From: Ruminimicrobiellum sp045223915
Lineage (GTDB): Bacteria > Elusimicrobiota > Endomicrobiia > Endomicrobiales > Endomicrobiaceae
DNA: 26,047 nucleotides
Assembly (NCBI GenBank): GCA_045223915.1
Contig: JBGUZU010000008.1
Span: forward strand, 1-26,047
Direction of reading: 5' to 3'
A program made the translations under genes and the position numbers. Below, in pieces: positions 15,568 to 24,400 of this stretch (its first letter is position 1; each line of letters opens with the position of its first letter). A model generated the notes under the pieces. It did no database searches, was not told where the DNA came from, and saw only the letters and a list, made by a program, of their open reading frames with translations.

Positions 15568-16132
15568 TTTTATAAACAAAGTAAACGAACTTAAAAAATA
15601 TGCTGCGGAAATTTCTCAAGCTCTTAACAGGTTTGAAGAACTTAATTTAACCATAGAAACCATTAACGAACTAAACAAAAAAACTATAGAATTAAAGAAC
15701 AATTATGAACAAATTGTTGCTATATTACAAAAAGTTGAAACTGCAAAAAAGTCGGTTGAGCCGTTGGAAAATATAAGAAAAACAGTAGATTCAATAAACA
15801 CTACAGTTCAAGGTGTAAAAAAGAATATTGCCAACTTTGAAAAGATGCAGCAAAAATTTGAAGAATTGGAAAAACTCGATATAGAAAAACAGTTAACAAA
15901 GATTGAAGAATTTTATAATAAAGTTTCAGCTGTAAGCGAAAAGATAAGTTTGGCAGACAACTTTTTTAACACATTGGACAGCATAAACAAAAAGTTGGAA
16001 AACATAGAAAAGAAGTTACCTAACAGAGTGTTACCGCGATTTCCGATAAACCCGATAAAAAGGCCAGGAGTAATACCAAGACCGATAAATCCGATAACAA
16101 GAATTATACCGAAACCACCAATAAAAAAGTAG
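15560..16132 (+). CDS. Coiled-coil protein with proline-rich basic tail
   Basis: 190 residues, not recognised. Residues 1-150 are nearly all heptad-like helix with regularly spaced Leu/Ile/Val among Glu/Lys, without Cys or membrane helix. The last 39 residues are Pro/Ile/Arg-rich with a near repeat (INPIKRPGVIPRP, then INPITRIIPKPP), suited to polyproline binding. AAAGGAG lies 7 nt before the ATG, inside the end of the helicase gene; the 8-nt overlap implies coupled translation in the same complex or pathway. It ends 2 nt before the nested inverted-repeat block. It could be a partner that multimerises or anchors the helicase. Confidence 0.8.
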   Translation: MSDFINKVNELKKYAAEISQALNRFEELNLTIETINELNKKTIELKNNYEQIVAILQKVETAKKSVEPLENIRKTVDSINTTVQGVKKNIANFEKMQQKFEELEKLDIEKQLTKIEEFYNKVSAVSEKISLADNFFNTLDSINKKLENIEKKLPNRVLPRFPINPIKRPGVIPRPINPITRIIPKPPIKK

Positions 16133-16134
16133 GA

Positions 16135-16350
16135 ACTTTTAAAATTTCTCATTTGCAAACAAAAAAGCCATTCGTTTGAAAAATTTAAAGCCGTGCTCCA
16201 ACTTGATTTTTCCTAACTACCTAATGAAACGGAAAAATCTTCAAACATGTTCGCACTAAAAAACTTTTTTTGATTTATAGTTTTTTACTCTAAATTTTTC
16301 TGCACTCATAGACGGCTTTAATCATGTTTGCAAACGAAAATTTTAAAAGT
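16135..16350. repeat. 216-bp block of nested inverted repeats between convergent genes
   Basis: Terminal inverted repeats of 25-26 bp at 16135-16160 and 16326-16350 (shared ACTTTTAAAATTT and TTTGCAAAC). Inside these is a second pair, TTAAAGCCGT/ACGGCTTTAA (16185-16194 and 16312-16321), then an arm GATTTTTCC/GGAAAAATC (16205-16213 and 16231-16239) and an A-run/T-run arm around 16255-16288. The fold would be a branched structure. It fills the gap from 2 nt after the coiled-coil gene to 18 nt before the rodA end. It may be a two-way terminator, a MITE or a structured RNA gene. Confidence 0.75.
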
Positions 16351-16368
16351 ATGAGAGGAAAAGAAAGA

Positions 16369-17709
16369 TTAGTAAAATCTTCTGATGTTGATTGATATCA
16401 GGATTCCTATGGCGAACATGGATGAAAGCATACTTGAACCGCCGTAAGATAAAAGCAGCAACGGTAACCCCGTAACAGGCATCAAGCCCATAACCATACC
16501 TAAATTGATTATCGCATAAAAAGCAAACATTGTAGCTATACCCATTGCAACAAGAGAACCGAACCGGTCTCTTGCTTGTTTGGCAACAACCAAAGCTCGC
16601 CATATAAACAAAAAGTAAAAAAGTATTGTAAGTTGTGCAAGAACATATCCGCCTTCTTCACCTATAACGGAAAAGATAAAGTCCGTTCTTTGTTCCGGCA
16701 AAAAGCCGAGCTGTGTTTGTGTTCCTTTAAAGAATTTTTTACCGGAAAATTTTCCCGAACCGATAGCGATTTTAGATTGTATAATGTTGTATCCCGCACC
16801 TCTCGAATCTATTTCCGGTTTTAAAAAAACTATAAGTCTTTTTCTTTGATATTCTTTTAAATATTTATTTACCGCTATGGATGAAAAAGATCCTGCCAAA
16901 ATAATAGATAAAAAGATTACGGGATATGCCCATCCGATAGGTATTCTTAATTTATTTAAAAACCATTTTATTAAAATTAAAATCAAAATTATTACACCTA
17001 AAATTATGGCAGCTTTGTGCCAGTTTGTTGATGCGGTTACAAAAAAGTTTACGAGCCCGTTTGTTTCCAAAAGTTCAGGTTGCAACTTAAAAAACGTTAC
17101 AAGTAACGGTATTAAAACAGCCAATGCTCCGTATAAAATAACCGCACAAAGATGTGTAAGTCTTGCACCCGCAACATAAAGAAGTACAAGTGTTACGGGA
17201 AAATAAGATAATGTTGAGGAAAAATCCGGCTGTAACATTATGAGTATAAAGTGTCCTAAAGTAAGTCCCAACGTTTTAACAAAAATTGAAAGTTTGGATA
17301 TCTCGTTCCAATGTTTATCTATAAATGCGGCAAGTGACAATATTAACATTATCTTTGTTATTTCCACCGGCTGGAACGAAAAGAAAGGCAAATCGAACCA
17401 ACCTTTAGTTCCTTTATGTTGAGTTCCGAATAACAATACCGCTACAAGCAAAACACAAGACAAGATATATATAAATTTAGCGAAATGTTTATAATACTGA
17501 TAACTAAACCCGGCAAGAAAAAGCATACCTGCGGCACCTATACTTAAAGCAACAAATTGTGTTGTTATATATTTTGTAGGATTATCCAAATTCGAGCTTG
17601 CCGAATATATTGCCGTAATACCGATAAACAACAAATACAATATCGATATATAAAAAGTTAAATCTATATTCTGAATAATTTTAGAAAAAATTGATTTAGT
17701 GTGTGTCAT
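16369..17709 (-). CDS. rodA: Rod-shape SEDS protein RodA
   Basis: Multi-pass membrane peptidoglycan polymerase of the elongasome (SEDS family), partner of PBP2. 446 residues with about ten hydrophobic helices. The SEDS marks are RGAGYNIIQSKIAIGSG, GFLPEQRTDFIFSVIGEEGG and the C-terminal TGLPLLLLSYGGSSM. Length is a little above typical because of a longer helix-rich middle part. The start overlaps the mrdA end by 14 nt. The choice of RodA over FtsW rests on the adjacent PBP2 gene. Confidence 0.93.
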   Translation of the reverse strand: MTHTKSIFSKIIQNIDLTFYISILYLLFIGITAIYSASSNLDNPTKYITTQFVALSIGAAGMLFLAGFSYQYYKHFAKFIYILSCVLLVAVLLFGTQHKGTKGWFDLPFFSFQPVEITKIMLILSLAAFIDKHWNEISKLSIFVKTLGLTLGHFILIMLQPDFSSTLSYFPVTLVLLYVAGARLTHLCAVILYGALAVLIPLLVTFFKLQPELLETNGLVNFFVTASTNWHKAAIILGVIILILILIKWFLNKLRIPIGWAYPVIFLSIILAGSFSSIAVNKYLKEYQRKRLIVFLKPEIDSRGAGYNIIQSKIAIGSGKFSGKKFFKGTQTQLGFLPEQRTDFIFSVIGEEGGYVLAQLTILFYFLFIWRALVVAKQARDRFGSLVAMGIATMFAFYAIINLGMVMGLMPVTGLPLLLLSYGGSSMLSSMFAIGILISINIRRFY

Positions 17710-19510
17710 TTTTATTTCCGTTAATTAATTCTTCATCATATTCTTCCGCAATATTAAAATATTTTTTAAATATTTCTCTTGCTACCGGTACAGAAACGCT
17801 ACCTCCGAACCCGCCGTTTTCAACAATAACGGCAAGTGCAAGTTTAGGATTATCGGCAGGAGCATAAGCAACTACCCAAGCGTGGTCCTCACCTTGCGGA
17901 TTTTCCGCAGTTCCTGTCTTTGCAGCTACAGTTATATCTTTAAATTTTGTTCTTTTTGCTGTTCCGTAATCTACCGCAGCTTCAAGTGCCTTATGCAATT
18001 GTTTCCATGTGTTAGGATTTAATTCTATTTTTTCGTTTTCTTCAGGTTTATGTTTATAAACTGTTTTTTTCGTTATTGAATCTTTTATTTCTTCAACAAG
18101 GTATGGTTTATAAGAAACACCTTTATTTGCAACGGTTGCCATCAAGTTTGCCATTTGTAACGGAGTAACCCACAATGCCCCCTGTCCTATAGAAAGAATA
18201 ACGGTATCTCCTTTAAGCCACGGCATTTTCATTTTGGATTTTTTCCATTCCGGAGTAGGAACGAAACCTTTTTTTTCGGAATAAATATCTATACCTGTTT
18301 TTTCGCCTAATCTAAACATTTTGGCATACTCATCGATAACCCTGACACCTAAATCAAGACCTAAAATATAAAAATAAACATTACATGAATAAGCCATTGC
18401 GGATATAAGATTAAGTTTTCTGTGTCCGGCTCTGGAAGAACATGCATAAAATCTGTCACCGAGTTCAAACTTTCCGGTACAATCTTCTTTTGTGTAAGGA
18501 TCAAAATGCAGGTGTTCCAATGCCGCTATAAAAGTAACAATTTTAAATGTTGAACCGGGAGGATATAAAGCCTGAATACATCTGTTGAAAAAAGGAAGAT
18601 TTTTATTTCTTAAATATCTTCTGTAATCTTTTGCCGATGAAACTTTGTTCAAATCGTAACTCGGGCAAGAAACAAAAGCTTTTATGGCACCCGTTTTTAC
18701 ATCTATTGCAACGGCAGCACCTTTACCCGATGAAGAATTTCTTAAAGCCTGATAAGCCGTTTTTTGAAGTTCAGTATCTACGGTTAAATACAAACTGTTA
18801 CCTATAACCGGTGCTTCATAATCAAATGTTTTCTGATGTTGACCCCTTGCATTAACTTCAAAAGAATATCCTCCGTCTTTTCCTCTTAAATATCTGTCGT
18901 AAGATTGTTCTATTCCGCACCTGCCTATAATATCACCAACCTTAAGTTCGGTGTTATCCATATTGTCAAGTTCTTCAAGTCTTAACTCGTTTACATAACC
19001 TATAATGTGTGCATTTTCCACTGAATCGTAACAAACTCTTTTAGGTTCTTCAACAACCGTTATTCCCGGCAAGAAAAGTTTGTTTTCCTGTATTTTAAAT
19101 ACTTCGTCTATAGTTAAGTTTTCGGCAAGTTTTATTACTCTACCGTATCTCCAACTTTTTTCGATGGAAGATTTTATATCTTTTTGTAATATTTTGCTTA
19201 ACTTTTCTATACTTTCTTCGGTAGGCTCATACTGTTGTTCAAACGGATAAAAAAGTGCCACATAATTGGTAACATTGTTCACAAGAACTTTTTCGTTAGT
19301 ATCGTAAATAAGTCCCCTAAAAGCTCTTTCGTGAGCGGTGTTTATTCTTTGATGTTCGGATATATTTCTGTAATAATTTCCTCTTATTATCTGCATATAA
19401 AAAAGTTTCATTGATAAAACAACAAAGCAAACGATAAGAAGTATCAATATTACTTTGTGTTTTTCAACAAATAAATTATATGCAAATCTATTATCCGTAC
19501 TCCAAGACAT
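17696..19510 (-). CDS. mrdA: Penicillin-binding protein 2 (transpeptidase)
   Basis: Class B PBP that cross-links peptidoglycan made by RodA during side-wall growth. 604 residues: N-terminal membrane anchor (about 18-38), dimerisation domain with RGLIYDTNEKVL, and a transpeptidase domain with STFK (320-323, catalytic S320), SCN (375-377) and KTGT (531-534). The usual GQG segment (SIGQGALWVTPLQMA) is present. It starts 10 nt after comM with only a weak AGAG before the ATG and overlaps rodA by 14 nt, so coupled translation is likely. mreBCD, often upstream, are absent here. Confidence 0.94.
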   Translation of the reverse strand: MSWSTDNRFAYNLFVEKHKVILILLIVCFVVLSMKLFYMQIIRGNYYRNISEHQRINTAHERAFRGLIYDTNEKVLVNNVTNYVALFYPFEQQYEPTEESIEKLSKILQKDIKSSIEKSWRYGRVIKLAENLTIDEVFKIQENKLFLPGITVVEEPKRVCYDSVENAHIIGYVNELRLEELDNMDNTELKVGDIIGRCGIEQSYDRYLRGKDGGYSFEVNARGQHQKTFDYEAPVIGNSLYLTVDTELQKTAYQALRNSSSGKGAAVAIDVKTGAIKAFVSCPSYDLNKVSSAKDYRRYLRNKNLPFFNRCIQALYPPGSTFKIVTFIAALEHLHFDPYTKEDCTGKFELGDRFYACSSRAGHRKLNLISAMAYSCNVYFYILGLDLGVRVIDEYAKMFRLGEKTGIDIYSEKKGFVPTPEWKKSKMKMPWLKGDTVILSIGQGALWVTPLQMANLMATVANKGVSYKPYLVEEIKDSITKKTVYKHKPEENEKIELNPNTWKQLHKALEAAVDYGTAKRTKFKDITVAAKTGTAENPQGEDHAWVVAYAPADNPKLALAVIVENGGFGGSVSVPVAREIFKKYFNIAEEYDEELINGNKNDTH

Positions 19511-19520
19511 TTTTTATTCT

Positions 19521-21050
19521 CTAATTATATTTATCAAGATTTCTGTACTTTATTGCTTCGGCTATATGGTTTTGCTGTATTATTTGGCTGCCTGCCAAAT
19601 CGGCAATAGTTCTTGCAACCTTTAATATTCTATCATATGCTCTTGCCGAAAAGCCCAACTTTTCTATGGCATTGTGTAACATAAGTCCCGCTTTTTCTTC
19701 CAACACACAATACTTTTTTATTTCTTTCGGGCCCATTTGTGCATTACAATAAATGTTTTTACCTTTAAATCTTTCATACTGTATATTTCTTGCTTTTATT
19801 ACTCTTTCTTTAATCTGTTGCGAAGTTTCGTTTGTAACCGTTTGTGTTGAAGTTATTTCATCTATTTTTAATGCCGGAACTTCCACCTGAATATCTATTC
19901 TGTCCATTAACGGTCCCGATATTTTTGCTCTGTATCTTTTAACCTGATACGGATTACAAGTACACTCTTTATCACTTCCGTAATTCCCGCAAGGACACGG
20001 ATTCATTGATGCTATCAACATAAACGATGCCGGAAAAGACAAAGTGTTTTTTGCTCTTGATACCGTAACGATTTTATCTTCCAAAGGTTGTCTTAAAACT
20101 TCCAAAACATCTCTTCTGAATTCGGTCAATTCATCCAAAAATAATACTCCGTTATGAGCCAAACTTACTTCACCCGGTTTAGGATAAGAACCTCCGCCTA
20201 TTAAAGCAACCGCCGATGTTGTGTGATGCGGACTTCTAAAAGGTCTGTCTGTAATTAAACTTTCTCCCGCCGGAACAAGACCTGATACAGACCATATTTT
20301 TGTTGTTTCCACGGACTCTTCAAAACTCATTGAAGGAAGTATTGTAGGAATTCTTTTTGCTATCATCGTTTTACCCGAACCCGGAGGCCCTACCATAATC
20401 ATGTTATGGCCGCCGGCACAAGCAACTTCGGCAGCTCGTTTTGCAAAGAGCTGACCTTTAATATCGGAAAAATCTATTGATGTTTTTGTTGAACCGTTTT
20501 GAAAAGAAATACTGTCTTGTTTATATGGTTCTACAACCGTTTCTTTTTTTAAAAATTGTATTACATCTTTTAAATCACTGAAAGGATAAATTTCTATATC
20601 TTTTGCAACACAAGCCTCGTTTTTATTTTTTTCAGGAACAATAATCTGTGTTATACCAAACTTATGCAAACTTAAAACTATAGGTAAAATACCTTTTACC
20701 GGTCTTAATTTCCCGTCAAGGGAAAGTTCCCCGATTGCGCATATATTCTGTAACGATTTTTTTTCTATTATTCCGCTTGAAGCAAGTATACCCAAGGCTA
20801 TAGGCAAATCAAATGCTCCGCCTTCTTTTTTTATGTCTGCCGGTGCAAGGTTTACCGTAATTTTTTTTGTAGGAAAATCAAAGCCTGAATTTTTTATTGC
20901 CGAAACCACCCTGTCTCTTGATTCTTTTACGGAAGTGTCCGGAAGTCCTACTATTGAAAATACCGGTAATCCCGACGAAATATCTATTTCAACATCTATT
21001 AAACAAGCATCTATTCCCTGAACGGATGCGGAATATAAAAATGAAATCAT
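19521..21050 (-). CDS. comM: ComM/YifB family Mg-chelatase-like AAA+ ATPase
   Basis: ComM-type helicases help integrate incoming DNA by branch migration in competent bacteria, and occur widely beyond them. 509 residues: N-terminal Lon-protease-like fold domain (MISFLYSASVQGIDACLIDVEIDISSGLP, GLPDTSVKESRDRV, NLAPADIKKEGGAFDLPIA), AAA+ core with Walker A GPPGSGKT (221-228), Walker B GVLFLDEL (301-308), a Cys cluster (CPCGNYGSDKECTC) and a C-terminal helical part. It is first in the comM-mrdA-rodA cluster, with TGGTATAAT about 94 nt upstream and TAGGATT before the ATG. Confidence 0.93.
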   Translation of the reverse strand: MISFLYSASVQGIDACLIDVEIDISSGLPVFSIVGLPDTSVKESRDRVVSAIKNSGFDFPTKKITVNLAPADIKKEGGAFDLPIALGILASSGIIEKKSLQNICAIGELSLDGKLRPVKGILPIVLSLHKFGITQIIVPEKNKNEACVAKDIEIYPFSDLKDVIQFLKKETVVEPYKQDSISFQNGSTKTSIDFSDIKGQLFAKRAAEVACAGGHNMIMVGPPGSGKTMIAKRIPTILPSMSFEESVETTKIWSVSGLVPAGESLITDRPFRSPHHTTSAVALIGGGSYPKPGEVSLAHNGVLFLDELTEFRRDVLEVLRQPLEDKIVTVSRAKNTLSFPASFMLIASMNPCPCGNYGSDKECTCNPYQVKRYRAKISGPLMDRIDIQVEVPALKIDEITSTQTVTNETSQQIKERVIKARNIQYERFKGKNIYCNAQMGPKEIKKYCVLEEKAGLMLHNAIEKLGFSARAYDRILKVARTIADLAGSQIIQQNHIAEAIKYRNLDKYN

Positions 21051-21143
21051 AAACTAATCCTAAATAAATTTAAAGTAAAATTATATCTAAAAATATAACA
21101 GTGTGCAAACAACGACCTTTTATCAAAATATACTTACTTTTGT

Positions 21144-21152
21144 ATTATACCA
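21144..21152 (-). promoter_or_regulatory. Extended -10 promoter candidate for comM-mrdA-rodA
   Basis: The minus strand reads TGGTATAAT, identical to the tatD promoter candidate, giving a leader of about 85-90 nt. No clear -35 is seen. Confidence 0.55.
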
Positions 21153-21184
21153 CTTTTATTAAAAAATGCAAAACATTTTTTGAG

Positions 21185-21300
21185 GCATGGAAACGACAGA
21201 AGGTTGGAAGATTGGAAGATTGGATGATTGGATGATTGGAAGCAAAGTTGTGTCCTTCGGACAAATTTTATAGATTCTAAATCAAGTTCAGAATGACACG
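21185..21300. repeat. Minisatellite, small hairpin and variant TCAAG palindrome
   Basis: TTGGAAGATTGGA/TGGATGATTGGA units run from about 21202 to 21242. A TGTCC/GGACA hairpin with loop TTC follows (21251-21263). Then comes ATTCTAAA/TTCAGAAT around loop TCAAG (21274-21294), followed by GAC as in the other copies. The order, hairpin then TCAAG palindrome, equals that at 10609-10655. Confidence 0.65.
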
Positions 21301-21324
21301 ACTTTTGTCGTTGCTGTTTGTCGT

Positions 21325-21415
21325 TTAAGGCCTTAAGATTTTAGGTTAAAATTAAGAAACACGCAAATCCGTAAGGGGTACATAAGCTCTTGCATTTCAA
21401 AATTGTATCTAAAAT
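21325..21415. repeat. Long nested palindrome, copy B, after the autotransporter gene
   Basis: It begins with the 12-bp palindrome TTAAGGCCTTAA (21325-21336). ATTTTAG (21338-21344) pairs with CTAAAAT (21409-21415). The right half (CTCTTGCATTTCAAAATTGTA, 21388 on) is almost identical to copy A (from 312), while the left middle arm (AAACACGCAAAT) has decayed from perfect pairing. A CC-GTAA-GG tetraloop-like turn is at the tip. It lies about 20 nt after the autotransporter stop on the minus strand, so it could end that transcript. Confidence 0.65.
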
Positions 21416-21435
21416 ATTTCGGTCGCTATAAGTCG

Positions 21436-24400
21436 TTAAAATTTGTATTTGATGCCCAAGTTCCCCGCAAAACCATTCCTTCCTCCGCTTCTGCCGGTTA
21501 CCTGTGCATAACAACTCCATACCGTTCCGATAAAGTCTTTGTTTACTCCTGCTCCGTATTCTACATATCCGTCTATACTGTCAAGATCTATTTCTACACC
21601 TTCCGCTTTTACCGTTGGTTTACTACCCAAATTCGCGGAATATCCCAATAATCCGTACGGTTGCCACCCATTTTCCAAATTAAACTTTGCTTTTACTTGC
21701 GGTTCTACTGATATATTATTTACACTTTGGCTATCTATTTGGGCTCCTTGTGATGTTTCATATTCTTGACTGTTTACTACTCCGTATACCAATGTTAAGT
21801 TCGGTTCCAATACAAAACTGTCACTTATGTTAAAATTATATCCTGCTTTTGCACCGATACTAAACATGTTCATATCTACATCATCTGTTCCGAAATCCGT
21901 GTCTATTGATGCTTTGTTAAACATTACATTTGCCGTTAATCCTGCATACCAACTGTCTTTCATTACCATTCCCGTTGCACCCAATACATATCCCGTTTGA
22001 TTCGATTTTACATCTTCTATTTCTTGTTTACTTCCAGCATAACCTAAATAGAATGATACTTGTTTATCCTCTCCTACAGGAAAATCTATTCCCGCTAATG
22101 TTCCGTACAAATTGTTATCTACATCGGCATCACCGGTTTTTACTGTTTCTTGTGCCATAAACGGTTTTAACCACAATCCTCTTTCTATTTTTCCACTGTT
22201 ATCAAACACTTGGTCTCCTGCGGAAACATACAAATTGGAAGGATCCATACTTGCTTTTTTACCGCTTGATGTTTTACCATCCATACTTGCAAAAACTTGG
22301 TTTGCAACCAAAGATTGTGTTGCTGCTCCGCCTGCGGTTGCAGAAACCGCACTTGCTGCAGTTCCCATATTTTTTGTTTTACCGTTCAATCCGTTTATAA
22401 ACTTAAAATTACCGGTTTCTTTATCGTATCTAACCCTATAATTATATAGCACTGAACTTGCTTTATCTACAGATTCAACTTTATTTTTCAAAACGTCATC
22501 AGCAAATTCTATTTCCGCTATTTCGTTTACATCAATATCACTTAATATATTTATTCCGGTTACCGTTATTTTACCGCTGCTATTTACAAAACTTGTTGCA
22601 GATATCGTATCCATTTCCCCGTTTGCCAAATCCGCATCTACTATTAATTTTAAATCGTTATTTATCGTTAAATCATGGAAATTATGTTCTGAAACAATAC
22701 TGTTTGCCATATTTATCGTTGGTGAATTCTCAACGTTCACATTTCCCCCGAACCATGCTCCGTTTTCACCTAACTCTATTGTTCCGTTATAAAAATTTAC
22801 CGTTCCTTTATAGTCACTCATATCTTCGTTCAATATTATTTTACCTGTTGTCGGGAGTGTCCCCGATGATTTATTGATATTTATTAAAGCTGAAGCATAT
22901 CCTATTATTTTGTCATTAAAAACAACATCGGCATTTTTGCTTGCCCATAAATTTGTTATTCCGCCATCACAACATATTGCAATCTTTTCGCCATAACTCG
23001 TATTTCCGGTAAACTCCACACTGTTTGTATATGCTATTAAATTCAATGTTCCTGTATTATAAATTGCACCGCCGTCACCAATTTCTGTAATATTGTCTCT
23101 AACTATTGCTCCATTTTTAAATGTTATTGTTCCATCATTATATATTGCTCCGCCAAAATTTGATGAGTTACCTACAAACACTGCCTTTTTATCCATTATA
23201 ATTGTTCCTGAAAGTCGATTGCTTATCGCACCGCCGGAATCTTCGGATGAATTATCTGTAAAATTCACATCACCTGCAAAGGTAATAATTCCACTGTTAT
23301 GTATTGCACCGCCGTAACCATTATTTGACTTATTAGATGAGAAAGAATTAACACTACCGAGAAGTGACATTATTCCGTAATTATCAATTGCTCCGCCATT
23401 ACTGTCAGCAGATGTATTATTTGTAAAACTTGCATTTTTTTCAATTAATATTGTGGCATTTTCTCCATTATGTATTGCTCCACCTGTGGTTTTTGCTGAA
23501 TTTCCATCAAAGCTTATGTTATCGGTTGTAATTGAGCCTAAATTATATATTGCTCCTCCGCTTTTTAGTGATGACTTATTTCCGTTAAATGCCGTAGCAG
23601 GACCAAATGTTATCTCCCCGACATTATAAAGTGCACCGCCTAAATTTGTTGCTGTATTACTCGAAAAAATTGTCCCGCTTACAAAATCAATTTTTGCTTG
23701 TGTTGAATAATTGTTTATTGCTCCGCCATTATTTCCGGAAGTGTTGGAATTAAACTTTGTTGATGCTCCGATATTAAGAGTTCCTTCTTCATTACAAATA
23801 GCTCCACCATCTCTAACGGAAGAATTTTCACAAAAAATTGTAGTTTCTCCAAGTGTAATAGAACCGGTACGATTATATATCGCTCCTCCGTTTAAATCAG
23901 AAGTGTTTTTTGTGAAATCAGCATTATCTCCGATTGTAATTTTCCCTAATGTATCCAAAAACATAAAATTATATATCGCGCCGCCATTTTCTTTTGCTCT
24001 GTTTCCATAAAAACTTGAGTCTGTCAAAATTATAAGATCTCCGGCAAAATTTGCTATTGCACCACCATGCCCATTAGTTGCTACATTCGAAGAAAAATTC
24101 ACATTGCTGCCGATATTAAAACTACCTCTCGTAATTGATATTGCTCCACCATAATCATTTGCGGAATTTTTTATAAAAGATATATTTTTTTCAAGCGAAA
24201 AACTTTCTGCATCATTAATATCAGAATGTATAGCTCCTCCTCCGATTCCTGCAACATTATTTATAAATATTGCATTAGAGAATACCCGAAAAAAGCCTCC
24301 GTTATGCGAAATTGCTCCACCATTATCTCCCGCAACGTTACTATCAAAAAGAGCATTTTCTAATATATGAAAAATACTACCGTTATTATATACTGCTCCG

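Noticed and set aside
16135..16350. Retron-type msr-msd RNA
   Set aside because: The branched inverted repeats recall one, but no reverse transcriptase gene is in the window.
22458..22877. Long plus-strand open frame within the autotransporter gene (also 21930-22160, 22112-22441, 23711-24010)
   Set aside because: They lie antisense to the autotransporter, have no Shine-Dalgarno and show composition expected from reversed Gly/Asn repeats; shadows of the real gene.
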